A stretch of 49,087 bases of DNA from an uncultured Rhodospirillales bacterium (GCA_903860935.1 CAIOSQ010000274.1:1-49087), one strand, 5' to 3'; numbered from the stretch's first letter, positions 17,168-25,881 are shown. Numbers and translations are program-made. Notes: generated by a model from the letters alone, not told the origin.

Positions 17168-19009
17168 TCAGAAGGTCAGCACGAGGTTGCCGAGGACGGA
17201 ATAGAGGAGCTTTCCGTCGGACTGGGTGCCGTTCCCGGACGTGTCATAAAGCGCCTCCAGCCCCTTGCCCGGCACCAGGATGGCGCCGGACAGCCGCGCC
17301 ACCACGTTCTGCGTGAAATAGGGACGGTAGATCAGCGCCGCCGAGACTTCCCAGCCGATGGCGGTGTCGATCTTGCCCTGGTTGCGCAGATATTCCAGCG
17401 ACGACGTGTCGACGAAGCTCAGCCGGTTGAGGTTGGTCGACAGCCGCAGTTCCGGCAGCAGGTCCATGTCCGTCCCGACGCCGAGCAGATTGAGCCCGGG
17501 ATTGACGAAATTCGACTGGCCTTCGTCCTTCGACGACCGCAGCGCGGGCAGCAATCCGTTGCGCGGCGAGAGCGTGACGCCGCCGCCGCCGATCAGCGGC
17601 ATGGCCTGCCGGATCCAGTAGCTTGTGTCCGCGCCGGCGAAGACCGGGTTCTCGAAGATCGCATCGAAGCCTGTGGCCACGCGGTCGCGCGGGTTGCGAT
17701 CGCCGCTGGCATGCAGCCCGGACAGGCGCACGCGCAGCCAGTCGAAATCCATCGACGCCTCGGCTGCGCCGAAATAGGCGCGGATGTCCTGGGGCTTGTT
17801 GTTGCCGGCGAACTGGTTCCGCTCGTCGCGGCCCAGCGCGTAGTAGATCGAGGAGGTCAGGTTGATCCGGCCGAAATGCCCGTCGCCGTTGAAGCCGAAA
17901 TAATTGACGATGTAATCGCGCCCGCGCTGGTCGCCGATGGTCGCCGGCCGCACCAGGAAGCCGTTCTGGTCGTAGTGCTGGGTGTCGCCCTCGTTGTTGC
18001 GGTTGAGGACGTAGGTGATCTGCGATGTGTGACCGAGCACGGGCAGATCCTGGCCGTAGAGGTTCAAGATCGCGATGTCGTCGTTGCGCAGCGGCGCCGA
18101 GATGTCGTTGAGGCCGCTGTTGGTCTCTTTCTCGATGCGACGGAAATAGGCGGCATTGTACTGGAACCGGTTGTTGTAGCGGTTGCCGAAGAGCCGCACG
18201 CCGAGCTGGTTGTCCTGGAACAGGAAGCCGCGGAAATCGGTCGAGAAGGGCTGGATCCCGACCCGCAGCGAGTCGAAATCGTAGCGGTCGGAGACGTTGC
18301 GCAGGTGGTAGTCGACGAAGGCTTCCTGAAGCCCGGTGAACCCGTCGGTACGCTGGGTTCCACGCCCGGGATCCGCGAACAGGGCGCCGACCTCTTCCGC
18401 CTTGACCCGGTTGTAGTTGACGACCGGCGTCAGCCGGATCTCGAAATCGGGCGGCTTGAAGGCCGTGTTGCCCTTGATGAGCGCCACGCTGGCGATGACG
18501 CTCTGGCTGAACACGGTCTGGGTGTAGCGGCCGAAGGTGTTGTTGGCGCCGGGCGTGGCGGTGCCCTGGTTGCCGACGGGGATGGGGACGCGGCGCGGCT
18601 CGAAGATCGTATCCGAGATCGCCGTGAGACTGACGAACCAGTCCTCTCCGAAGACCGGCTTGTCGCCCTTGATCGTGTTCGTGTTGTAGGGGTCGTAGAG
18701 TTTCTCCGGACCGAGCAGCGTGTCGAGCAGGCGCCAGCGGTCGGGGATGGGAAGGAATTCGCGCGGCAGCACCGGCGCGGGCGGCGGGACGGCGTTGGGA
18801 TCCGTGACCGGCTCGACCCGATCCTGTGCCGCGGGTCTGGGGGCGGGCGCCTGAGCCGGACGACGGCGCGGATCCTCGCTCGCCTGGGCGAGTTCGCTGC
18901 CTTGCACCGGCGGCGCGGGCGGCGGCGGTGGCGGCGGCCAGGACCGAGCCAGCGCCGGAAGGCTCAGGCCGACAAGGAGCGCCGCGGCGGTGGCCGGGAT
19001 CGGTTTCAT
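17168..19009 (-). CDS. Outer-membrane beta-barrel protein (porin-like)
   Basis: Signal peptide MKPIPATAAALLVGLSLPALA, proline-rich linker, alternating amphipathic strands, C-terminal aromatic ...LGNLVLTF. ATGA overlap with the upstream gene supports the 19009 start. Confidence 0.8.
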   Translation of the reverse strand: MKPIPATAAALLVGLSLPALARSWPPPPPPPAPPVQGSELAQASEDPRRRPAQAPAPRPAAQDRVEPVTDPNAVPPPAPVLPREFLPIPDRWRLLDTLLGPEKLYDPYNTNTIKGDKPVFGEDWFVSLTAISDTIFEPRRVPIPVGNQGTATPGANNTFGRYTQTVFSQSVIASVALIKGNTAFKPPDFEIRLTPVVNYNRVKAEEVGALFADPGRGTQRTDGFTGLQEAFVDYHLRNVSDRYDFDSLRVGIQPFSTDFRGFLFQDNQLGVRLFGNRYNNRFQYNAAYFRRIEKETNSGLNDISAPLRNDDIAILNLYGQDLPVLGHTSQITYVLNRNNEGDTQHYDQNGFLVRPATIGDQRGRDYIVNYFGFNGDGHFGRINLTSSIYYALGRDERNQFAGNNKPQDIRAYFGAAEASMDFDWLRVRLSGLHASGDRNPRDRVATGFDAIFENPVFAGADTSYWIRQAMPLIGGGGVTLSPRNGLLPALRSSKDEGQSNFVNPGLNLLGVGTDMDLLPELRLSTNLNRLSFVDTSSLEYLRNQGKIDTAIGWEVSAALIYRPYFTQNVVARLSGAILVPGKGLEALYDTSGNGTQSDGKLLYSVLGNLVLTF

Positions 19010-20877
19010 GGCAGGCATGGGCTCTGTTCCAGGGAATCCAGGAAGGGAGCGAAGGGGCAATTCACATAGCGCAGCCGCGTGCCCTGGGGCTCCAGCGTGT
19101 CGGCGCGCAGCGGCGCCTGGTTGAGCGTGCCGCCGGCATTCTGGATCGCCAGATAGGCGATCATGTCGTCCTGGTCGATGCCGTCGCCGGAGACGCCGAC
19201 CGCGCCGACCAGCGTCGCGCCGCGATAGACCGGCACGCCGCCGGCGAAGATCTGCAGCCCGTTGGCGAGGCGCGTGCGGCCATCCGAGGCGACCGCGAGC
19301 CCAGCCGCACCGGGTCCGGCGCAGCCGGAGGCGGGCGGAGCGTTGCCTCCGAGCAGGGCCACGATGTTGCCTGCGACGAGATCGAGTTGGAACCCCGTCG
19401 CGAAGGGGCTCCAGGTCGCGAAGGGACGGCTGAGCGGACCGCTGGGACCGGCATTGATGCCGTCCGGATAGAAGGGGCGCGCGATGTTGCCGATCGCACG
19501 CGTCGTGAAGGCGATCCCGTCGGCGAGGGCGCCCGCGCCGAGGAAGGCGCGCGTGTCGGTCACGGTGGTCGCGAAGCCGCCGCCGAGCGCGGTGAGCTCG
19601 GCGCCGGTCTGCGGGCGCGACAGGAAGGCCGCGGAGCGCGCCTTCTGCACCGCGACATCCGTGCCGAAGACCGGCGCGTCGGGCGTGCGGGCGAGGGCAA
19701 GGACGTTGCCGTCGGCGTCGACGACGCTGACCGTCACCTGCGCGAAGCTGTCGGTCGGCTTGCGGATCTGGGCGCGCGCCCGGAACGCCGTCTCCAGGCC
19801 GCGCTGGACGAGCAGCCTGGCCTCGTTGGCGGTAAGCCCCGCGCCGCCGGCCGGGGCGAGCCCGGCGCGCGGCGCGAAACGGTTCGCCCCCGTCCCATCG
19901 TCCAGGACGAAGGCATTCAGGCCCGGATAGGTCGTGCCATTGTCCGGCCGGATCCCGGACGCGATCGTCCCGTATTCCTGGCCGGCGCGGACCGTGCCGT
20001 CGAAATAGCCGGTGACCGCAACGGCCGCGAAGGCGCCGGGTGCGGCGACAGCGGCGGCGAGCGCATCGCTGTCGACATAGCGCAGGGACCGCCCGACCAC
20101 CGTGATGTTGTCGGCGCGGATGGAGCCGGCGGGCCGGAAACCGGACGTTCCGGCGATCGCGATCAGCTCGTCGGTGTCGGTATCGAAGTCGAAGATGTTG
20201 CGGTCGAGCGTGTAGACCCCGTCGGCGACGATGCCGATCCCGCCCACCGGGGTGCCGTTCTTGTACAGCGGCAATCCGCCGGGATCGGCGGCGAGACCGA
20301 GCGGCGAGCGCATCGGCCCCGCGCCCGGCGTCGCGCGCACGACGTCGGAACAGGGCAACTGGCTGAACTGCACGCCGAAGAGCGGCCCGCCCATCTGGTT
20401 GAGTTCGCCGGGCAGGAAGTTTTCCTGCACGATCTGGCTGGCCGTGCGCGTCGAGAAGGCATTGCCGCCGGAGGACAGATAGGCACCCGTGATCGCCTTC
20501 GCGATCGCGGCGAGTTCGCCCGGAACGTCCGCGTCCTCGAGGCCAGCCCCGGTGATGCCGCGCTGCGATGTCACCCGCGCCGTCGCCGGCGCGCCCGCCA
20601 TGCGTGTGACGGCGAGGACGTTGCCGACCCGGTCGACGACCGCGATCGTGGCGGGTCGGTTGCGCGCAGTCGCTTCGTTCATCGCCTGCAGCACGATCGT
20701 GTTGACGTTGGCGACGGTAAGGAAGGGTGCCGGATCGTTGCTGCTGGCCGGCACGGAATCGGGCGATCCGCCGCCGCCGCCGCCGCAGGATGGCGCGCCA
20801 AGGAACAGCGCCGCCAGGAGGCAGAGCGCCGGCGGCAGCATGCGCCTGCTGGCGCGCGATCCGGTTGGCGTGGACAA
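19006..20877 (-). CDS. Putative lipoprotein with tandem GlcG/HbpS-like (DUF336) domains
   Basis: Hydrophobic signal followed by CGGGGGGS; two units with GlcG signature (PATIAVVDRVGNVLAVTRMAGAP and AQVTVSVVDADGNVLALARTPDAPVFGTDVAVQKARSAAFLS). TTG start 20877; alternative ATG 20841. Lipobox is non-ideal. Confidence 0.72.
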   Translation of the reverse strand: MSTPTGSRASRRMLPPALCLLAALFLGAPSCGGGGGGSPDSVPASSNDPAPFLTVANVNTIVLQAMNEATARNRPATIAVVDRVGNVLAVTRMAGAPATARVTSQRGITGAGLEDADVPGELAAIAKAITGAYLSSGGNAFSTRTASQIVQENFLPGELNQMGGPLFGVQFSQLPCSDVVRATPGAGPMRSPLGLAADPGGLPLYKNGTPVGGIGIVADGVYTLDRNIFDFDTDTDELIAIAGTSGFRPAGSIRADNITVVGRSLRYVDSDALAAAVAAPGAFAAVAVTGYFDGTVRAGQEYGTIASGIRPDNGTTYPGLNAFVLDDGTGANRFAPRAGLAPAGGAGLTANEARLLVQRGLETAFRARAQIRKPTDSFAQVTVSVVDADGNVLALARTPDAPVFGTDVAVQKARSAAFLSRPQTGAELTALGGGFATTVTDTRAFLGAGALADGIAFTTRAIGNIARPFYPDGINAGPSGPLSRPFATWSPFATGFQLDLVAGNIVALLGGNAPPASGCAGPGAAGLAVASDGRTRLANGLQIFAGGVPVYRGATLVGAVGVSGDGIDQDDMIAYLAIQNAGGTLNQAPLRADTLEPQGTRLRYVNCPFAPFLDSLEQSPCLP

Positions 20878-20880
20878 GGT

Positions 20881-22557
20881 CTAGCGCTCCTGTCGGATCT
20901 TGGTCATCGGTGCCGTCCCGTGGATGTGGAACCCGTGGCAGGATGTGCAGTCGCTGGGGACTTTGAGGGTCGCGTTGGCGGCGCCATGGCAGGCGACGCA
21001 GGTGCCGAGATCGGGTATCAGCACGTCGCTGCTGCTGGTCGACTGCTCGGCCTTGTGGCACTCGCCGCAGCCCATTGTAAAGTGCTGACCGTGGTCGAAG
21101 CGCGTCTTGGGAAGATGGCTGTCGAGCACGATGACGGGTTCGATCGAGACCGTCGCACCTTTGCGCGTGGCGATATGACACGAGGCGCAGCCGCGCCGCG
21201 GATCGAAGACGAGGTCGACGGCGGCGTCGACGCGCTGCTGGACCCAGGCACGCAGTTCCAGGCGCTCCGCCTCGGTCACGGGCTGACCGACCCGCAGGCG
21301 CGGCAGGCCCGCGGCGATCTCGGCGTCGCCGCCCTCGAGCGCGATGCGCGCATAGGCGTCGCGCAGATAGGCGTGCACGGCCTCGGGGTCGCCATGCGGA
21401 ACCGTGCGCTCGGGCGCCTTCGGGTCGAATTTCAGCGTGTGGCACCAGCCGCAATCGGTTTCGAAGCGCGTCGGCATGAAGCCCTGGCGACCGGCATCCG
21501 GGGCATGGCAGCTGGCGCAGTCGAGCTTGACCAGCCCTTTGGGCGACAGCACGCCACCCGTCTTGAGATGCGCGTCATGCGGGAATTTGAGCGTCGCGAG
21601 GTTCTTCGGCGGGGTCGGGCCGCTCAGGTCGACGCGTTCGAGGACCGGCCCCGTCGTGTCCTTCACGACGGTGACGCGGAAGGGCGGGTGGCCATCCGGG
21701 AAGCCGGTGACCGCGCGCAGATGGCTTCCCGCCATGCGTCCGTCGCCACCCGTATGGCAGTCTGTGCACAGACGGTCGTCGCGCAGGATCGACGCCTGGG
21801 CGCCGCGATGCTCGGTGTGGCAGTCGCCGCAGCCGGCATTGTCCAGCCCCGCCTTGCGCACCGCGTCGCCGATCGCATGGCCGGGCAGTCCGGTATGGCA
21901 TGCCGCGCAGGCCGAATCCGGCACCGAGGCGAAGGCCCGCTGGTGGCAGGCGCCGCAATCGGCGGCGAAGTGCTTATGGGCGTCGGAGATCTCGCCGACG
22001 GTCCAGCTGAGATCGGCGACGCGGGTCCAGCCTGGCTTCGGCACCGCATGGTCCGCACGTTGCGGGCCCCAGCCGAGGAAGCTTCCGACTGGAATGGCGA
22101 GGCCGAAAACGACCAGGAGCAGGAACAGCATCCAGGACGGCAGGCGTTTGCCCAGCCGGGTCCGCTCCAGCCCGATGCGGCTGGTCTTGCGCAGCCGGGC
22201 GAGATCGTCGCCCGGCGGATCGACCAACTCGATCGCGATCGCGGCGTCGTATCCCGCGCCTGGCGTATCGAGCGTCAGCTTGTAGGGGCCGATCCGGATC
22301 TCGTCGCCGGACACGACGAGGGCATTGGTCGTGGACTTGCCGTTGACGCGCACGTCGCCCGGCGCGGTCGCGCGCAGCCGCATGCCGCCGGCGTCCGGCG
22401 ACAGCTCGGCGGCGATCAGCGCGACGCGCAGGTCGGGCAGGCCGACCTCGTTGCCGGGGCCGCGCCCGAGATGCAGGACCGGCGCATCGGCTTCCGCCGT
22501 CCGCCGCGCGGGAGCGCCGCGTTCGCGCCGGGTGATGTAGCCGAGTTCAGCGCGCAT
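20881..22557 (-). CDS. Membrane-anchored decaheme cytochrome c with N-terminal degenerate FHA-like domain
   Basis: N-terminal LHLGRGPGNEVGLPDLRVAL...VNGKSTTNALVVSGDEIRIGPYKLTL (FHA-like); TM WMLFLLLVVFGLAIPVGSFLGW; then ten CXXCH motifs (CGACH, CAACH, CGDCH, CTDCH, CASCH, CGWCH, CASCH, CGECH, CVACH, CTSCH). Confidence 0.85.
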   Translation of the reverse strand: MRAELGYITRRERGAPARRTAEADAPVLHLGRGPGNEVGLPDLRVALIAAELSPDAGGMRLRATAPGDVRVNGKSTTNALVVSGDEIRIGPYKLTLDTPGAGYDAAIAIELVDPPGDDLARLRKTSRIGLERTRLGKRLPSWMLFLLLVVFGLAIPVGSFLGWGPQRADHAVPKPGWTRVADLSWTVGEISDAHKHFAADCGACHQRAFASVPDSACAACHTGLPGHAIGDAVRKAGLDNAGCGDCHTEHRGAQASILRDDRLCTDCHTGGDGRMAGSHLRAVTGFPDGHPPFRVTVVKDTTGPVLERVDLSGPTPPKNLATLKFPHDAHLKTGGVLSPKGLVKLDCASCHAPDAGRQGFMPTRFETDCGWCHTLKFDPKAPERTVPHGDPEAVHAYLRDAYARIALEGGDAEIAAGLPRLRVGQPVTEAERLELRAWVQQRVDAAVDLVFDPRRGCASCHIATRKGATVSIEPVIVLDSHLPKTRFDHGQHFTMGCGECHKAEQSTSSSDVLIPDLGTCVACHGAANATLKVPSDCTSCHGFHIHGTAPMTKIRQER

Positions 22558-22581
22558 CGGTTCCCGCCCCCCGCCGCACCG

Positions 22582-23466
22582 TCAGAAGTAGAAGAAGACG
22601 GCGACGACATGCGCCGTCAGGGCCGCCAGCAGGGCGAAGGACAGCGGCACGTGCAGATAGAGCCAGATGTCCATAAGCGCCTTGTAGCGGAGGTCGCGGC
22701 TGATCACGTCGAGATACTCCAGCCGCTCGCCGAGCAGGCCAAGGACGCGCTGCGCCTGTGCGCGCTGCTCGGGCACCGCGTCGGCGGCCGTGATGCGCCG
22801 CAGGGCGAGGCGCGTCGCGCAGTTCGGGCGCGTGCCGGAGAGCTGGCGCCATGCCGAGCCGCCGATCGCTACCTGGTTCATCGCCGCGAGGACGAGGCCC
22901 GCCTGCCGGTCGTCGAGACCAAGGGCGGCCTGACGCATGTCACCGTCGAGCGCGGCGATCTTCGCCATCAGATCGGACACCGTCGCGCCATGGCGGTTGC
23001 GGGTCATCTGCTCCGGCACCGCGGCATAGACGATCATGCCGAAGGCGCCGCTCGCGATCACCGCCATCATCAGCGCATAGGCGAGGGTGTGGATGTTGAG
23101 GCCGAACTCGAAGCCGGTATGCAGCGTCGCCACGACGATCAGCGCGAGGCCGAGATAGACATGCGCCGACAGCCAGCCCTGCAGGCGTCCGATGCGGCCG
23201 TAGGAGCGCTTGCGCATCCCGAACCACATCAACCAGAGGATCAGCGCGGCGCCGATCGTCCCCAGCGTGTACCCGAGCCAGGTGCCGCCGTTGGGCGCGG
23301 TGAGCGGGCGATGCAGTGCGTAGGCCAGGATGGTCGCGAGGCACAGCCAGATGCCCCATTTCAGGAAGCGGAACCCGCGATAGGCCAGGAAGGACTGGTG
23401 GATCTCGCCCGGGGGGATCCGCTTGCCGGCCGCGGCGGCGCCCGGCTTGGCCGTCGCGGCGCTCAC
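22582..23466 (-). CDS. Membrane cytochrome b-like protein (probable di-heme b)
   Basis: Five to six TM helices; HVYLGLALIVVATLH and HVPLSFALLAALTAH, each HX13H. GTG start overlaps the stop of the upstream gene. Confidence 0.72.
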   Translation of the reverse strand: MSAATAKPGAAAAGKRIPPGEIHQSFLAYRGFRFLKWGIWLCLATILAYALHRPLTAPNGGTWLGYTLGTIGAALILWLMWFGMRKRSYGRIGRLQGWLSAHVYLGLALIVVATLHTGFEFGLNIHTLAYALMMAVIASGAFGMIVYAAVPEQMTRNRHGATVSDLMAKIAALDGDMRQAALGLDDRQAGLVLAAMNQVAIGGSAWRQLSGTRPNCATRLALRRITAADAVPEQRAQAQRVLGLLGERLEYLDVISRDLRYKALMDIWLYLHVPLSFALLAALTAHVVAVFFYF

Positions 23467-25868
23467 GAGGCACCTCCGCGACGGATCATGGCGACGTATT
23501 CCTCTGGCCGCACGCGGATCGCCGCGCCGGTCGGACATGCACGCACGCAGGCCGCGCCACCTTCGATGCCATGGCACATGTCGCACTTCACCGCTTTCTT
23601 GCGGCTGGACTCGCCGCCATGGTGCTTCTTCGCCGCCTTGTTCTCTCCGGGGCCCGGGCCGCGGCCGAAGAACAGCCAGCTCAGCAGGCCGGGCTTTTCT
23701 TCCGCCGGAGCGGCCATCTTGATCACGCCATAGGGGCAGTTGCGCTCGCAATTGCCGCAGCCGATGCAGGTGTCGGCGATCGTCACCTCGCCGCTGGGCG
23801 CGCGCTTGATCGCGTCGGGCGGGCATTCCTTCATGCAACTCGGATGCTCGCAGTGGCGGCATGAGGTCGGCACGTGGATCGAGGCGAAGGTGGCCCCGGC
23901 CTCGCGATCCAGCCGCGAGATCCGGTCATGCGTCTCGGCGCAGGCCTTCTCGCAATTGTCGCAGCGGATGCACAGCGTCTCGTCGATCAGCAGCACGTCG
24001 GTGGCTTCGCCGAGGCCCTCGCGCATGAGGAAGTTGACGAGGGCACCGCTTTCGCTGTCGGCGGTCTGATGCGCGCTGCTGCGCACGCGCTCGCTGAATT
24101 TTTCCTCCACCCGGCGCCGCAATTCGGGGGCCGCGTCCAGCAGGTCTCGCACCGCGGCCGCAGGCAGCTTGATCACCTGGGTGGCCACGGCGGCCTTGAC
24201 CGATGCCGTGCGCGGCGCGTTGCGCAGCAGGGCCATCTCGCCGACATAGTTGCCCGCCGCGAGATAGGTGAGGACGACTTCCTGACCGCCGACCATGCGG
24301 GAGACCAGCACCGATCCCGAGCGGATCAGGTACATCGCGTCGTCGGTGGCACCTTCCTGGATCAGGATCTCGCCGGCCTTGAGCGAGACGATCTCCGCCT
24401 CGCGGATCACCGGCGCCAGGATGGCGCTGTCGAGATCCTGGCCGAGATAGCTCTTCACCACGCGCACGATCGCGACCTCGTCGATCGCGCGCGCCACGCT
24501 CGGCACCGAGCGCTGCAGTCGCAGCATGGTGTTGCGCGGCACCTCGAGCAGCAGCGCGCCATCGCGCGCGATCACCGTCGCGCCGCGACGGCGGCCCGAG
24601 AGGAGGCCGATCTCGCCGAAGAATTCGCCGCCGCGCAGCACCGGGTTTGCTGGCGCGCCGGCCTCGCCGATCAGAACCTCCACGCTGCCGTCGACGATGG
24701 CGTAGAAGCTGTTGGTGTAGTCGTTGCGCTCGAAGATCTTCTGTCCTGGCGCGGCCAGATGGACCTCCGATGTCAGGAGGAATTCGCGGATCTGCAGCGG
24801 CGAGAGTTCCGCGAAGACCGGCACCTGCTCGCGGATCGTCGCGATGAACGGGCTGACCGCGAGGCCGGGTTGCGCGGCGTCGAGCTTGGCCTGGATCAGC
24901 GGTTCGTCGGCCGGCGCCACCGGGTTGCCGAGGATGTACTCGACGACCTCGTAGCCCTGGTTCATGCATTGCTTGATCAGCGGATAGCCGGCCAGCGCGC
25001 CGATGATGTAGAGGCCGGGCACATTGGATTCGTAATGGTCGCTGACGACCGGGAAGGCCGACGGGCTGTCGCTTCCGAACACGATGCCGCAGGATTCGAC
25101 GAATTTGCGCGGCGGCAAGGCGCCGAGCCGCGCGATGACGCGGTCGCACCGGATTCGTGTCTCGCCATCCGCCGTGTCGACGGTCATCCAGCCTGGTTCG
25201 AGGCGCTTGGGCGCGGTGCGGACCATCGCCTGCATACGGCCGTCGGCGATCGCCGTCTGGAGGAGCTGGACGTTGGCCGGTTTGGCGTTGGGATACTCTG
25301 CACCGCGGTTGAGGATCGTCACCGTGTTGGCGTTGGACAGGACGAGGGCGTTCTCGATGCCGGCGTCGCCGGTGCCGACGACCACGATATGCTCGTCCTG
25401 GAATTCGTCGGGATCGTCCAACTGGTACTGGACGGACGGCAACTCGGCCCCGGGCACCGTGAGCTTGCGCAGATTGCCCTGGAGACCGATCGCGAGCACG
25501 ACCGCGCGCGCGCGCACGACGCTGCGATCGGCGAGGGTGAGGCGGAAATCGCCGCGTTCGCCCTTGATGCCGACGACCTCCGCGTTGAGCCGCACGTTGC
25601 ATCCTGCCGCCTCGACGCCGCGATCCCAGGTCTCCAGCACGGTCTCGCGCGAACCCTCGGCGAAGCCGACATCGGCGCGCAGCGGCAGGATGTCCGGCGT
25701 CGCCATGACGTGCTTGCGCCGCTGGTACTTGTAGATCGTGTCCGACAGGTGCCCGGTGCGCTCGAGCAAAACGTGGCTGACGCCGCGCGCGGCGGCCCTG
25801 GTGACCGCGGCGATCCCGCCCGGCCCCGAGCCGACAATGGCAATTTCGAAGATGTCGTCGCCGCTCAT
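23463..25868 (-). CDS. FAD/NAD(P)-dependent oxidoreductase fused to two cNMP-binding domains and a four-cluster [4Fe-4S] ferredoxin (DmsB/NrfC-like) domain
   Basis: GSGPGG and GTGDAG dinucleotide motifs; FFGEIGLLSGRRRGATV and VGEMALLRNAPRTASV cNMP cassettes; CX2CX2CX3C, CX2CX4CX3CP, CX2CX2CX3CP and CX2CX8CX3CP cysteine sets. GGAGG Shine-Dalgarno just upstream of ATG 25868. Confidence 0.92.
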   Translation of the reverse strand: MSGDDIFEIAIVGSGPGGIAAVTRAAARGVSHVLLERTGHLSDTIYKYQRRKHVMATPDILPLRADVGFAEGSRETVLETWDRGVEAAGCNVRLNAEVVGIKGERGDFRLTLADRSVVRARAVVLAIGLQGNLRKLTVPGAELPSVQYQLDDPDEFQDEHIVVVGTGDAGIENALVLSNANTVTILNRGAEYPNAKPANVQLLQTAIADGRMQAMVRTAPKRLEPGWMTVDTADGETRIRCDRVIARLGALPPRKFVESCGIVFGSDSPSAFPVVSDHYESNVPGLYIIGALAGYPLIKQCMNQGYEVVEYILGNPVAPADEPLIQAKLDAAQPGLAVSPFIATIREQVPVFAELSPLQIREFLLTSEVHLAAPGQKIFERNDYTNSFYAIVDGSVEVLIGEAGAPANPVLRGGEFFGEIGLLSGRRRGATVIARDGALLLEVPRNTMLRLQRSVPSVARAIDEVAIVRVVKSYLGQDLDSAILAPVIREAEIVSLKAGEILIQEGATDDAMYLIRSGSVLVSRMVGGQEVVLTYLAAGNYVGEMALLRNAPRTASVKAAVATQVIKLPAAAVRDLLDAAPELRRRVEEKFSERVRSSAHQTADSESGALVNFLMREGLGEATDVLLIDETLCIRCDNCEKACAETHDRISRLDREAGATFASIHVPTSCRHCEHPSCMKECPPDAIKRAPSGEVTIADTCIGCGNCERNCPYGVIKMAAPAEEKPGLLSWLFFGRGPGPGENKAAKKHHGGESSRKKAVKCDMCHGIEGGAACVRACPTGAAIRVRPEEYVAMIRRGGAS

Positions 25869-25881
25869 CGCTGCCTCCACG

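Noticed and set aside
17168-21454. ORF track call of a single 1428-aa minus-strand protein
   Set aside because: Its N-terminal ~800 residues are an Arg-rich shadow of the GlcG-like and FHA-cytochrome genes. The real barrel gene begins at the ATG at 19009 with a signal peptide and ATGA overlap.
23575-23589. CDMCHG in the Fe-S fusion protein as a heme c site
   Set aside because: It is part of a CX2CX8CX3CP [4Fe-4S] set in a protein with no signal peptide, so cytochrome c maturation is not expected there.
18826-23733. 1635-aa plus-strand ORF antisense to the cytochrome operon
   Set aside because: Low-complexity Arg/Gly/Asp-rich translation typical of the shadow frame in high-GC DNA. The minus strand carries clear heme, barrel and cytochrome b motifs across the same bases.
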